Below, in pieces: positions 39,101 through 50,869 of a stretch of DNA of 64,000 bases. Within the stretch, counting starts at the first letter, position 1, and each line of letters starts with the position of its first letter. A program made the position numbers and the translations under genes. Source of the DNA: Malurus cyaneus samueli (taxonomy: Eukaryota > Chordata > Aves > Passeriformes > Maluridae); the NCBI GenBank assembly GCA_009741485.1, contig CM019216.1, positions 40,623,842-40,687,841 on the forward strand, read 5' to 3'. Under the pieces are notes generated by a model. It saw nothing but the letters and a program-made list of their open reading frames with translations. It was not told the DNA's origin and did no database searches.

Positions 39101-39829
39101 TGTAAATGATAACAACTTGATAAGCAACCAGTGTGATTTTAGGTCCTCTTTTTTCACTGATCTGAGTCTTGTGAGATTCTATGAAACCTTGTTTTGACAT
39201 GTTTTCAAAAATCTTACAAAAAGCTTGAGAAGGTTTTAGGGGTTTGGAGTGGCAAAATATTACAACTGTAGGGATTAGTGAATAGAGTGCAGCTGAGAGA
39301 GGCAACAAGCAAATAAATACCGCTTATTCCATCACTGCGAGTCAGGAAAATCCTGAAATCCTTGTGAAGAGCAAACCTTTCATTAAACATTAGTGGGAGC
39401 TTTTCCTGAGGGAAGACTTTCTCTGAGCTGAGGGCTTGCTCACTGCTATAACTACATGGCTGCTGAACCAGGGAACATCCTCTACGGACTGTCTGCCCTG
39501 GCCCTGTTCCATTCCCAGCTCAGCACCACCACCCAGGACCCTGATACTGGGCTCCCCCACCACCCAGCCCACAGCAAGTATGTTCACATTTCTGGGAAAA
39601 ATACACCCAGCAGGTGGAAGTTTAGTACTATTTTTACTATTGCTGGTACAGCGAATGCAGAGAGCATGATAATTGATTATCTGGGACAACAGAAATGCGC
39701 AGGAACTAGAATTTCAAGGATTAGGGTCTCCCCGAGGATTTCCTTCGAGTTTCAGTGAAAGGAGAGATAACCTTTGTGGTGGAAACGGAAGCACAGCTTT
39801 CAGTTCCCATCTGCAGCCAGCCCCTGGAG

Positions 39830-40020
39830 ACAATAGTATTAAGGGTGATGTGAACTCGCTCTGTTCATCGCCACGGGACAGGAGCCCCGACGCAGTTATC
39901 TGCACTTCTATAGCAACGCTGTTCAGCTCCTTGCAGCTCTGTCCTGCCAGAGACATTCAGCCAGTGCCTACTGCTGCCTTGAACGTGTCCGGGGAGTAAC
40001 AGTCCCGTGTTCCGTCTGTT
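39830..40020. other. CpG-retaining stretch, possible conserved element
   Basis: The segment holds more CpG than the flanks (CTCGCTCTGTTCATCGCCACGG, CCCCGACGCAG, GTGTCCGGGG, TCCCGTGTTCCGTC). It is open in more than one frame but shows no recognisable protein and no SOBP-like reading. It may be a small regulatory element; nothing more can be said. Confidence 0.2.
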
Positions 40021-40799
40021 TCAAAGGACATTCATGGAAATTAGGTGGCCATTTCATCCTGAATAAGCAGACCAATACTCTGTCACTCTGCATTGTTCAA
40101 GTGACTGTTGCTCTTAATGTTAGGTGTTTTTGGTTAAGTGGCATTAAAGTTTTGTGGATTAAGCAGCAGGATTTCGTTGCAAATGCATTGTCCCTTTTCA
40201 GTGGAAGCTTTGCATTAACAAGTTCCATCTTAATAAATTATTTGGTTCAACCTGCCTTGTGACTTAAACTATTGTAAGATCCTGCCCTTGATATTAAAAT
40301 ATAAGCACAGATTTCCTCTCCCAAGGCTAAAGCTGCATAAAAAGACTTAGACTGAAGCTAAGAAATACTCTGTCTGGATCAAGATAATTTTTCTCTGAGA
40401 ATAAGGAGAAGCAAATATCCACGCACTTTGGAGAGAAGGAAATTCTGCTGTAGATTGTTCTTCCTCTGTTATGTTAAAAAAAGGAATCTTGACTGAATAT
40501 ATAGTGTGTTTCCAAACTATTGGCATCTTTCACAAATATAGGCTGGCTGGCTCATGAACAAATAGCACGGTTTCTCTAGCCAAAGATAGTTGTCATCATG
40601 CACTTATTAATGAGTACACATATCTCTGAACATCAAATGCTGTGCTATTTTCAGAGAGGTCCTTTCAGAACCTGTTTTCTGTTTTGTTTTTTTCATTTTT
40701 TCTTTCCTTAACCTCCTGCCACTTTCTTTCAAAGCTCAACAGGAGAAAGCAGAGAAAAAAGACACTTAGGAAAGGAGATGTTCTCATCTGTCCAGTTTC

Positions 40800-41000
40800 C
40801 CCACATCAGGCACTAGTCCATGCATGTCATTCCTGGCAGATGTTTGCCTAATCTGCTCTTAAAAAACTCCAGTGATGGGGCTTTGACAGTCTCCTTAGGC
40901 AATCTGCTCCAGTGCTTTGCTGTACCTGTCATTAAGAAAGGCTTCCTGATATCTAACCCGCAATTAAAGGCCATGATTTCCCACACAACCCATCATCAGG
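40800..41000 (-). mobile_element. Old CR1 LINE 3' fragment
   Basis: The + strand shows GTTTGCCTAATCTGCTCTTA, AAAACTCCAGTGATGGGGC, TTAGGCAATCTGCTCCAGTG, CATTAAGAAAGGCTTCCTG and ATATCTAACCC. This is the reverse of a CR1 subfamily end that I recall from turtles, crocodilians and birds, and it is more diverged than the copies at 27965 and 52262. The boundaries are approximate. Confidence 0.75.
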
Positions 41001-41495
41001 CTGACCTTGCAGCCAAACTACCTCCACCAAGTCAACTGCAGTTCCCTCTCTAGACCATCTTTGCCAACACCACTCCTTGGGCAATGAGCTCTACTCTGGC
41101 AGTGAGTAGGGTGTGTGTGTGCCCCTGCTCTTGTCAAGTGTCCATTCTGATGTCCCCAGGGGCTGGTGATGGGCGGGTTTCCCTCTTGGATCCCATGCAG
41201 CTGACGGGAAGGAGGCTGTCTGCCAGCAGAGAGTATTGAATTAGGAGATTTGGTAAATCCCAGGAGAGGCACTGCCACAGTGAAGTTGCAGCAGTTTTGC
41301 ACTGATAAATCTAGCAGTGCTAACCATGATTCCCAGCCTCAGAACATGAGCTGATGCCTTTTTTGTCCTGGAACAAAATGTGCTCTGAGAGCAGTTGTCC
41401 CATATATTACATATATGCAATCACATCTAGCAGTTTGGATGTACATTTTCTGATGAGAACATTCCTATAATGATTTTAGCAGTATTAAAGCATTT

Positions 41496-41577
41496 AAAAA
41501 AAAACCCCAAAAAAAACAAAAAACAGAGTGAGCACAGATTTGGCTTGGTTTTTTTTTCTTTTTTTTTTTTTTTTTTT
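41496..41577. repeat. A-rich and T-rich tracts facing each other
   Basis: An A-rich block (41496-41525: A9, C4, A8, C, A6) is followed 23 bases later by a T block (41549-41577, one C). The two could pair as a long A-T hairpin in DNA or in the pre-mRNA. It may be just two simple repeats. Confidence 0.85.
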
Positions 41578-42924
41578 GCAGTTGCTTATCTTTAAACAAT
41601 AGCATCTCATGGCAGCCAGGCCTGATGGCAAAGCTGTAGATGCCAGCTTGCTGTGAGTGAGCTTGAGGTACAGAGGAACTGAGGCAGTCACTGGTGTGCA
41701 GCAGTCATTGAGTGTGGGTCAGTGTACGCACAGATATATCGCAATATTACATTGCAAGATAAATTCTGAGCCACTTTTAAAATACCCTTAGAACAGTGAT
41801 GAACATTGTAAGAGTATTTCCTTCTGCAAATTATTTGCAACTGAAAGATGGTAGTAATGAATTAATGTAAAGCAACTGGAGAATTGGCCCTGACTGCTCA
41901 AAATAGGTGTTTTTTACAATGGAAACCAGCTAGCTAAATTATGTGTATTTCTTCTGCCTGAGCAAATTATGGCAGTATGTAGCTAAACAGGTTTTGAGAT
42001 TAGAAAATTTTAGTGACATTCAAAATTAAATAAAGCAAGGTTTGGATCAGCAAGAGCAGGGGCATGTTGCCATCAGCAGGGGTGAATAACCTTTGTGTAA
42101 CTGGCAATTTTGGTAAGTGGGTGAAGGTCAGTGGGGTTTTCCTCTATATTTTGACAGATGCACTGCAAACACACTGATATCCATTTCATTTTACAAGGTG
42201 TGTGCATGCACCAAGATAATGCTCCCGAGGGTCACTGGCAGGTTACAATGTGCCAGCCGCCACATGCACGATGCATTGCATGGTGCCAAGATAAAATTTC
42301 AGGGGTCTGGGGGCACCAAGAGCTTTCAGAGCCCTACACAACACCTGTGCCCCACCAATATCTCCCTCACTGTCACTGAGCATCCCATTGGCATCTGTGA
42401 TTCTGAGCTGACAGGTCTGTTTCTGTTTGTGCAAGGCAGTCATCCCCCAGTTGTCTTCTAGATGACCTGGAAGAGATTCAGTGAGTTGCCCATATTCCTT
42501 TATGGAGGAAAGGACAAAGTTTGTTTTCAAAATGAGAATTTGGGGGTTTCTTAGAAAACACGGTTGAATTTGAACTTTGTATTCCACGCAGCATGGAGGT
42601 AGATTTATTGTGTAAGAGAGGTTTCAGTTTCAAACCAATAATTAGAAGAATACATTTAAACCTTTGTTAGTATGAAAGTGATTTCAGATGCTCAGGAATC
42701 CTCTTTCTTGTGGTCTTAAAGAAAAATTTTAAACATTTTTCACCCCTCAACTACTGAGGGCATTGAAAGAAAATACCTATAAACTGCTAGGAAACATACA
42801 GAATAAACTTGTTTCCCACTTCCCAGTTCTTGTAATAATCATCAATTTTAGGTACTTCTCAAAATACACTTTCGGAGATATTTTGCGCTGTTAAAAATGG
42901 CATTTTCTGTTGGGCAAACTGTGT

Positions 42925-43420
42925 TCACGCCCCGTGGCTGACAAGCCGAGGCCCGAGTCAAAGGCGGCAGGAGTCGGTGAGGTGCAGACCCCTCATGTTT
43001 TCCTGAAAATCGACAGCGCTGTTAGCCCACGTCTCCCCTTTCCCACCCCGTCTCGTGGGGGAGAGGCAGAAGCCTGTTTGAAGACAAACAAGTCGCAGAG
43101 CCGGCAAGGTGTAAATATCCTTCACAAATGCCAACGCCGAAAAGCCGGAGTGCCGGGCGTGTGACACACGGCGACAGGCGGTTCACGCCGCTCGTGGGGC
43201 GAGCGATATGCGCACCTGGGCATCCCTGCCACCCCCGGCCGGGCACACCCGGGCCACCAGAGCCACGGGCAGGGGACAGCCGGCTCCTCGCCTTCTGCCT
43301 CTGCCCGCAGCCCGCAGCACTCGCCCCCGATCCGGTCACCACGCCTCTGCCCTCCTCCTCTCCCCGGCTTCTTTGGGCAGGGGCTGATTTAAATAGGTTG
43401 GCGGGGAGCCAGGAGCTCAT
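42925..43420. promoter_or_regulatory. Intronic CpG island, candidate internal promoter
   Basis: About 500 bases with very high CpG, roughly 27 CpGs by eye in 43128-43400 alone, in an otherwise AT-rich, CpG-poor intron. It lies about 0.9 kb before exon B. A TATA-like TTTAAATA sits at its right edge (43388-43395). Donor-like sites are present inside (G|GTGAGG, intron at 42977) and just after (GTGAGGG at 43472). CpG islands usually mark promoters in vertebrates, so it could start a shorter SOBP transcript lacking the first zinc finger, an antisense RNA or a separate noncoding RNA. The open frames over it lack domain features and reflect its GC content. Confidence 0.6.
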
Positions 43421-43720
43421 CATTTTAATGCAGTGTAAAATGGAATGTGCATAATTATATGCGAGCCATATGTGAGGGAGACAGCTCAGCTGTGAATTTC
43501 GGGAGGCTGCGAGAGGGAGAGAGCGAACAGTCAGGAATCAGATGAGATGGAGCGGAACGGAGTGCAAGTGTCACTCAAATGAACAGTGTAATGAGCGTAT
43601 TGCTGACACTCCTCCTTTCACCTGCTTCTCCCTTTTGCTTTAACTCAAAAGCAGAAAATGCTCGAGATGAGAAGGGAAAAATACTATATGCAAGCAGGAT
43701 TGCTAATGGGCTCTGGTAAT
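43420..43720. promoter_or_regulatory. Candidate conserved element next to the CpG island
   Basis: Repeat-free sequence following the island: GGAGCTCATCATTTTAATGC, GCATAATTATATGCGAGCC, GACAGCTCAGCTGTGA (E-box-like CAGCTG) and GAGCGGAACGGAG. It could be part of an internal promoter or enhancer. Conservation is untested. Confidence 0.3.
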
Positions 43721-44347
43721 GTCTCCATCTAAACTTCAGCTTTCTTAATTAACAGTGTAGTTACGAATAATCAGCAAATTTTAATGCATCTTTGTCATTA
43801 AATATTTTGACCGCATTTGACTGAAGGATCATTGTTCTCAGTAGATGATTGCTCCTTTTAAAGCTTCACTTAAATATGGAGGGGGAATCCATTTATTTGT
43901 GATAGTATTACATGTAAATCACAATATGAATTTTTTTTTTTTTTGGCCTTACTGTGAAACTGAAAATACATTATCTAGGGATTGCTTAAGCATGTCAAAA
44001 AGTTTAAACGAGTACATATGTAATGTAATCCTGAAAAATGCAATGGAGTAAATTGAAACCCTGAGTTACTCACAGTTTCCAGCTCGAATATTTCATTTTG
44101 GTTTTGTCTTTTGTTGTTCTAATTATTACTCCACAATGAATTTGCATGTTCAATCTAAGCTATTTAAGAAAACAGCATCCCAAGTTCTCATATCTAAAAG
44201 GTGTACTGACTATTTAAAGAAACTTTAAAATAATGTTGTATTTTGGGATACCCGTCTGTTTTAATGATCTAAGCTGTTATGCTTTTAGCTATTTTTTTCC
44301 TTCCATTATTTGTAAGTCCCTAAATAGGCCATTATATTTCCCTTCAG

Positions 44348-44443
44348 GCTAGAGATGAAGATGGACATGCTGAAAATTTTCCCCAGCAGCACTATGCTAA
44401 GGAAACTCCAAGACTTGCCTTCAAGAATAACTGCGAACTACTT
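44348..44443 (+). CDS. SOBP: SOBP exon B: linker before the second FCS finger
   Basis: A 96-base exon encoding 32 residues: [20 protein letters not shown], then [12 protein letters not shown]. These follow directly on the KRNK end of exon A in SOBP, and in the family the next residues open the second zinc finger (a CxxC beginning just after ELL), so that finger starts in an exon beyond this window. The acceptor is TATTTCCCTTCAG ending at 44347 after a long pyrimidine stretch, and the donor is CTT|GTAAGA with the intron starting at 44444. Both ends are phase 0 and the length is a multiple of three, so skipping it would keep the reading frame. Retaining the intron would add nine residues and hit a TAG at 44471-44473. 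No stop or frameshift is present. It was too short to be picked up as an open frame of its own and was recognised from family recall. Confidence 0.94.
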
Positions 44444-44907
44444 GTAAGAATAACATACTTACAACAAGTCTAGATTGTTACTTTAGCACAGTGAGAACCG
44501 TTTTTTTTTTATAAAGGCTTTTGTTCATTATGACATACATTATGAAATATGATAGGTTTTTTTTTCTACTGTTTTAGCGTTCTAATGCTAGTTCTGCTAT
44601 CCGTGAACAGTTTAAGATCTCAAATTGCTTGAAAAGTACCTTATATTTGATGTCAGCACGTGAATGGCCTTGTCTTACTGCCTTGTCTTGCACTGATAAA
44701 TCGTGGAGAGCCATGCAGGGAGTGGCTGGTGATGCACGGAAAGCCCCCTCCCCTTCCCCCAAAGCGCCCCAAACCTCACTCTCCCATCCACCTTTTAGCT
44801 CTGCCTTGTTTTCGGGCGGCTGTGCTGCATTTTGTTCTGCTATGGGCAGTCCTCCCTTTAGAGCTCGCTTATTCCTCCCCTCCATAGCTGCATGCAATCC
44901 AAAGCAT

Positions 44908-44942
44908 CCTCTCCTCTCCACTCCTCTCCATTCCTCTCCTCT
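44908..44942. repeat. CT-rich repeat, 10-base period
   Basis: CTCCTCTCCA repeated two and a half times with small changes. A pyrimidine-rich tract like this could bind PTB-type splicing regulators in the pre-mRNA, and it lies about 470 bases after exon B, but that role is speculative. Confidence 0.8.
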
Positions 44943-45059
44943 GCTGTGGGGAAAGAGCGAAAGCCAGGAAAGCACATACAGGGAGCCTGGAGTGTTTACA
45001 AGCCATAAGAGAGATGATATCAGCTGTGAAAGAATCTCTGTTCCAAGGCAGGGTTAAAT

Positions 45060-45260
45060 CGCTGTTCATTTTAGCATTTGCTGCAAGACGAGATTAAAAG
45101 CAAGCAGGAATGCCTATTATATTTCTATTAAATGAATCTGTTGGGACCTAATGTTCTTGATTAGCTTGCGAAAATGAGTGCTCCACCATGAGTTTTTCTG
45201 TTTGCCTAAAGTAAACAGAGGATGAATTGTGATACATTTAAAAGAGATTCATGCATGGCT
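45060..45260. promoter_or_regulatory. Candidate conserved intronic element
   Basis: A repeat-free AT-rich stretch with GACGAGATTAAAAGC, TATTAAATGAATCTG, TTCTTGATTAGCTTGCG and AAAGTAAACAGAGG (forkhead-like). Composition suggests a regulatory element about 0.7 kb after exon B; conservation is untested. Confidence 0.25.
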
Positions 45261-46043
45261 TTCGAAAAGGGAGGTTTAGAAACATCGGTAGGTCTCTCCC
45301 TTGCATTCGCCTTTCTTCTCGTCTGTACTTGAGTAAAATGTATCATTTGGCTAAATGGAAGTATTTGTGGAGAGCCAGTGCACGGGGTTTTCCTTCGAAA
45401 CAACAACATTTCTTTATTTCTCACTGTAACCAGAGAAGAGGCGGCTGGCAGTGGAGGAGCAAGCTGTGTTTTATCTGCACTAAAGCCCGTGCCTGCCCCC
45501 GCAGGACGCGAGGCCAAGCGCTGCTCCTGGTGCCCCGGGTGCAACAGGCAGTGAAAGTTGAGCTGATGAGCCGATAACCCAGTGCTGAAGTTGCCCCCAG
45601 GTTCAGTCAGCTGGTCAGAGACAGCAGCCATGGGGTGGTGGCCAGTCCCTGCTCCCCACACTGGCCACACCTCCACTACTGGACCCACACTCTCCTACCC
45701 CACAAGTGGCCCCTGTGCTGAGCCAGCCCTTGGTTAGGTAAAGACAATATTTTTTAGAGCCACAGGTGTCACTTGGAAGGTTCAGTTTGCTTCCAGCGTA
45801 ATTCTCCCCAGCCAAAAGCAAGGTGATCCGTGAGATCTGGTCTTGGTTGCTCTTATACCCTTTGCAAAGCTCCTGGTGGTTTCAGGTATAGCAGAGTTAC
45901 ACCCCAAGGGGAGGAAAGTAGACAAACACAAAAAGTGGTTCCCTGGTGTCCTCAGAATTCTTGTGCCAAATAATTGAAGCCATTTCTTCAAGGCCATGCT
46001 TAATTATTGTGCTGTTAATCAGCCCTGACGAACCACTACAGCA

Positions 46044-46081
46044 CACCAAGATGCTCCCAAAGTCAGTGGGGCTTCTTGGTG
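46044..46081. repeat. Inverted repeat with CCAAG arms
   Basis: CACCAAGATGCTCCCA, AAGTCAG, TGGGGCTTCTTGGTG: the arms pair over about 13 of 15 positions. The CAAAGTCAGTGGG centre resembles the CATTGACTTCAATGG centre of the palindromic repeats listed above, so it may be a worn copy of the same kind of element. Confidence 0.5.
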
Positions 46082-46129
46082 TTGGAGGAATTTAGGAATA
46101 GAGACAACATGATATTAGTCATGTAGTAT

Positions 46130-46520
46130 TTCCATTTAAAATCTGCTTTATATTTAGTGCAACCATCAATGAACCAATTAACCCACTTTGTGCTATTAAA
46201 ATCAAGCATTCTTTTAATGCCCAGTTGCTTGCTCCTCTATTAATACGCATTTAAGTTTTTGCTTTGTTATATCACCACTGTGTCTGGCAAAAGCTCAAGT
46301 CATCAAAGTTAGTCTTTCATGTGCTTTTTTGGACAAGTTTCAATTCTTGTTTAAGGAAGTAATAAAAGCAATTTGTTATAGTTTTATTTTTCCTATGCTA
46401 TTGGAAACAAAATTGGCAGGGATGTAATCTGTACTCAATTTGTATGTGAAAAAAATAGTAGGCAAATAATGAATATGTACCTCTGCTATCTTTAAAGATG
46501 TATTTTAGGAACTTTCAGTG
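46130..46520. promoter_or_regulatory. Candidate conserved intronic element
   Basis: A long AT-rich, repeat-free stretch with ACCAATTAACCCAC, GCTATTAAAATCAAGC, CTATTAATACGCATTTAAG and ATAAAAGCAATTTGTTATAG. The texture resembles a conserved developmental enhancer; sequence alone does not prove it. Confidence 0.25.
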
Positions 46521-47260
46521 AAAATATTATGTTGAGCCTAGATGTGGGTGGTGGGGGAACTAGTGTTATTTGTTGTAGATGCTGTATGTTTCACAGAGAG
46601 GTAGTGTTATTCCTTCTATATTTTACTTTTTGGGAAACAATGCTTTATTAAAATGTGCTCAAATTTCAAAAGTTAATTTCACTGGAACTGGCCATTAAGA
46701 AACCTTCTTTCTCTTAAAGGCTAGTTAGTATTCCTATGGGGAGGAGAAAAAAAATATGAAAGGAGTGGGGACAGTTGATTCTCTAGGAACATATTTTCCC
46801 AATGGTTAAAACTTACCCAGAATCTAACAGCACAAGTCAGATGCCAGCTGAGTGAAAAGATGAGATATTTTTAAATGAAAGAGAAACTGAAACTTGTTTA
46901 TGCTTTTGAGAGCGAGGGAATCCTTGGAGTTTTCTGAGTGCTGTTCAGAGTAAATAGAGTAATAGTCTGTCAGGTGAAATTGGAGGCTTCAGCTCCAAAG
47001 TGCTTTCTTTGCTTTAGAGTTCAGCTGCCATTTTCCAGTGAGGTTGGTTTTGGTGAGCACAGGCTCCTCTGTTTGGGAAATGCTCATGCTGGGAGAGTGC
47101 TGCCAGGCAGGATCCAGGGCTGGGTTGCTGCTGCTGGGTCTGCATGCCAGGGCTCTCCCACAAGAGCCAGGCTACACTGGCTGAATCTTAACATCCCTGC
47201 TCACAGCACACACAGCGAGCGTTAACTCCTCAATTCTTGGAGAGATTTTAAAGCACAGTA

Positions 47261-47296
47261 ACACAGAGTATTACAGAAGTGACACGGAGTATTACA
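47261..47296. repeat. Tandem repeat of ACACAGAGTATTACA
   Basis: ACACAGAGTATTACA at 47261-47275 recurs with one change at 47282-47296, a 21-base period. Local duplication. Confidence 0.8.
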
Positions 47297-50200
47297 AATT
47301 GTGTGCTTTCTTCATTGCTTACTCAACGCAAGGGGAGAAAATTTGATGAGGTACAACCCAGCTTTTCTGTTTGTTTTTGGCTTTTTTGAATGTGAGCAAG
47401 TTTGATAGGAAATAGGAAAAAGGAAGGTATGAATTAGGCAGAGGAAACCCCTGAAGTGTGTTCAGTAGTTGTGCTCATTAAGCAAAATACTGACAATCAA
47501 AGATTTTGGGTATTATAGAAAGCCATTTTATGGGATTAGAACAGGGTACACATTTCCCAAGTTAAATCTGTATATGTTGTGTCCTGGCATTTGTCGTAGG
47601 GCACAAAACCCAAAGTGGTTAAGATGCTCTAATCAATGAGCACACAGAATTTTCCTTATGGACTTTTCAGTATTTTTGGGAATAATTTTGTCTGAAGTTT
47701 AGCTATCCATGATAAATATCGGGAACTACATAAAAGAAATCTATTTTTAAAGAGCCAGGTCAGCATGCTGTCTTGGCCAGCCATCCATTCTTCTCCCATA
47801 GGCACTGCCTCAGGATTTTCATTTCTTATTCCATGAGTTGTTGGAAGCTTTTCTTTCAGGCACATCTCTTTGTTCCCAGAAGGAAAAGGCAGAATTCAGT
47901 CCCTGCTGTAAGCTGATTGTCAAGGAACAGTACAGTCTAGCTAATAGTGGATGTGGGGAGAAAGATGGGATTAACTGCTGAGAAAGGGGAGGCTGGAGTG
48001 AAAAGGCCAACAAGAAGCCCACAGCCCCAGCTCTAGCCAGATGAAATTCCTGAGCCATTGCCTAGAGAAAGGAAAAATCCGTCTGGCACCTACCCAGGTT
48101 AGTCAGGGTAGGAAGAGTCATGCTTGGTTGCCTTTTAACAAAAGTGGGAAAGAAAAACCAGCAGTTCGTCCTTCCTCCCCCCATTTACTCAGAATATTGA
48201 GTCAAGGTTTCAGATTGGCATGCTGCTGTATTAGGTAAGCAGGGTTTGATGGGTTAAGGAAATTAAACATCAGGTTGCTTTCCAGATCATTTGTTTATGG
48301 AGATGATGTGAGTACCACCCACTGCTATGGGATTATATGTGAAGCAAACAAATAACCAAACGAAACATAAATATCCTGAAAAAAAATTAATTTCCAATCC
48401 TATACCCAGTTGAATCCTGTTACTGCTTTTCCTGCAGTAAAATCATGATCATTTCATATTTGAATTCAAAAAGTCTGTTCCTAGTAGTTCTGCTCTGAAA
48501 GGATAAATTTGTGAGTGCAATATGAGATGGATTACAAGTGCTGGTGCTTGGAAGCTATTATGTAAACGATACAAAATAAAACATGCTTGCTATTGGATTT
48601 AATGCAAACTCACCTAGGGCCAGTTATCTTTAATCATTGACAAAACGAGGCAGAGGAAACTCTGAAAACATCTGCAATGGATACATGAAATACAAAATGC
48701 TGTCTTATGAGCAAAAGGCCTTTGGGGAGGCTATGGCAGAGCTGAGGTGAGCCAGAGCTACAGCCAATGCTTTGCTTGAAGTCGTGTTGCTCTGTCCTGC
48801 TATTCCAGCACTAGAGGCAGAGTCAGGATGAATGACACATGAGGGGCACCCAGACAGGGCAGTGAGGATGCAGGCAGGTTAACCTCAGAATTATGGCACT
48901 GGAATGTGGGAAAGATTTCATACCTACTAGACTGACATTAAAAAGCACTGAGAATGTTTGTGATCCAATGAGGCCAATAGGTTTTGCAGTTGTAGCTGAG
49001 ATAAATGTAAATATGCATTTTGGTTTACTTTGAAGGCCATGAGAGTTTTGGTTTCTGAAAGTAAGGCTTAAATTCTTCTTTTTTAAAGTGCCCGACCTGC
49101 TTGCTATGCCCCAGCATCAAGCAAAACCGATCCCTGTTAGTGCTTCAGCAGTAAATGAAAATAACCTCTCAGTCTGTTTAAAGTCACAGCCCGACTGAAA
49201 TAGGGAGAAATAGCTTTGCTCATTGCCTCTGTTGCCCTTCCTGCTGTCTCCCTGTTCCTAGCAGAATGGAGGGAGAAAAAGCAAGTGTGCTTTCTCTTGT
49301 GCTCCCCTGGCTCTTCCTGCACCCTGTTAGGTGCAAAGTTGCAGAGGAAGAGGGAGAGCACTTCCTTCATTCTGGCTGTGGATTGGGGATGTGCAGAGCT
49401 TTTGGCCAGAAAGCTGGAGCAGGAGGGCTGCCCAGGAGCTCTGAGGGATGCAGGGCCACATCCAACCTGTCAGGTACCAATCCTGTGATCAGGAGGTGAT
49501 TTCGCCATCTCAAAGGTCATCAGGAGAGAGAGGGATATGATACCTTGTGGAGCTCGAGATCATAGAGCTACTAAGCCTGATGAGAGTCTAAAACCTCCAC
49601 AGTCGTGCTTAAACTGTTTCAGCATCACTCGATGTTTGTCCCTCTGCTGGTGCAGTTTTTTTGGTGGTTTTTGATGGATTTCATCAGTTCCTCACTCGGT
49701 TTGCCACCACGATCTGAGGACACCTGGTCCTGCTGCATCAGTTGCACTGTGGCATACGCAGTGATTCGAGCAGATGACTCTGCAAAACCCGTAACAGCTG
49801 TCGGAGAGCCCACTGTTGGTTTCAGGGGACTTTGGATCAGGCACAGAGAGCTGTCAGAACCATGGCGGTTATGGCCCTGCAACAAAAATATGGAAAAAAG
49901 CAATTGTAGCAGTGAATTGATACTGATGTTCTTAAAACCTCAGTAATCTTGGCCACATGAAATTCAACCTTTCTTGTGACTGAAATAACAGTGACGCTTA
50001 GGTCATATGGTAGATTAATCGCCTGTAGTGTTTCATTTTCAGAAACTAAATTGTCCATGAGCAACGGCAGAATAATTTCAAAAGAAACTCCCCAAAACCC
50101 CACTGAAAGCCTTGCACTCTGTTTCTTTTCAAGTAAGGGCAACAAACCAGGAAAAATTATTCTAAAGGGTTTCTTTGTCCTTAATTGCTGCCAGGCTGAA

Positions 50201-50805
50201 TGAAGGGCTGAGCTGAAGTCCTCGGGTGTGGTGTAAATGCACTGAGAAAAGGCAGCACTCAGGCCATGGGTTTGTTTGCAGCCCTGGGGAGAGAGAGCCT
50301 GACACCCAGCTCCAGCTGACCCTCCCTGCCTGCTCCCTGGTGGCACAGGTGACACGGGGCACTGGGTGCCTTGGCATCTGTGCCACAGTCGGCATCTGGC
50401 TGGGAGAGCCCAGGACCGAACACAGAGCCGCAGCCTGCCAGCCACACCGTGACACACTGTCACCAGCAAATGACAGTCCCTGTGCCTGTCTGCACTGATC
50501 TCTTTACTGCTGTAGAACAAATGAAGCCACTGTCTAGCCTGGCACGCGGGCTGTGTCCTTCTTGCCATGCTTTTTAATGATATGTTTTTCTATCCCACAA
50601 TGCAAATGAAGGCTGCTCCTCATATTACGACAGCATGGACAGGACTTGGGAGGTTTTTTGGGCTACAAGAGACCTTCTAGGGGGTCTTGAGAGATTTCCT
50701 TGGCCTTTCAGACTTCTATTCCACCTCCCCTGTCCTGCACCACCACGCTTCTAAAATAATAAGCTTTTATTTCATAACTCACACAATGTTTAGGACTCCA
50801 CAACC

Positions 50806-50869
50806 TCTGATCCAAAGCCCAGTGGAATCGATGGGATCCCTCCTGTTAACTTGAGGTGGGCTCTGGCTC
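50806..50869. mobile_element. Palindromic MITE-like element, copy 3
   Basis: CTCTGATCCAAAGCCCAGTGGAATCGATGGG (in two parts) is followed by CTTGAGGTGGGCTCTGG. I recall the pattern CTGATCCAAAGCCCATTGAAG...CTTCAATGGGCTTTGG from turtle, crocodilian and bird repeats. The right arm has lost the final ATCAGGCCC. Confidence 0.5.

Larger units (their letters stand above)
5582..44347 (+). other. SOBP: SOBP intron between exons A and B (38.8 kb)
   Basis: A phase 0 intron starting GTAAGA at 5582 and ending TATTTCCCTTCAG at 44347. It holds the CR1, MIR-like, palindromic and simple repeats listed separately, the CpG island near its 3' end and several candidate regulatory stretches. I see nothing I can name in 5582-6926, 6955-7567, 7590-10079, 12720-14971, 18000-19545, 19870-27960, 28230-32405 (apart from two small direct repeats), 34160-35340, 36170-39825, 40025-40795, 41080-41495 and 41580-42920. 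No nested gene or RNA gene is supported; open frames stay below about 185 codons and lack domain features. Confidence 0.85.

Noticed and set aside
42910..43454. Three overlapping open frames over the CpG island
   Set aside because: They exist because stop codons are rare in GC-rich sequence. The Pro/Arg/Gly-rich readings show no domain.
49837..50568. The longest open frame of the window, 243 codons on the minus strand
   Set aside because: No domain, no repeated composition pattern, no recognised family, and it lies antisense inside an SOBP intron. A frame of this length can occur by chance in a GC-richer stretch.
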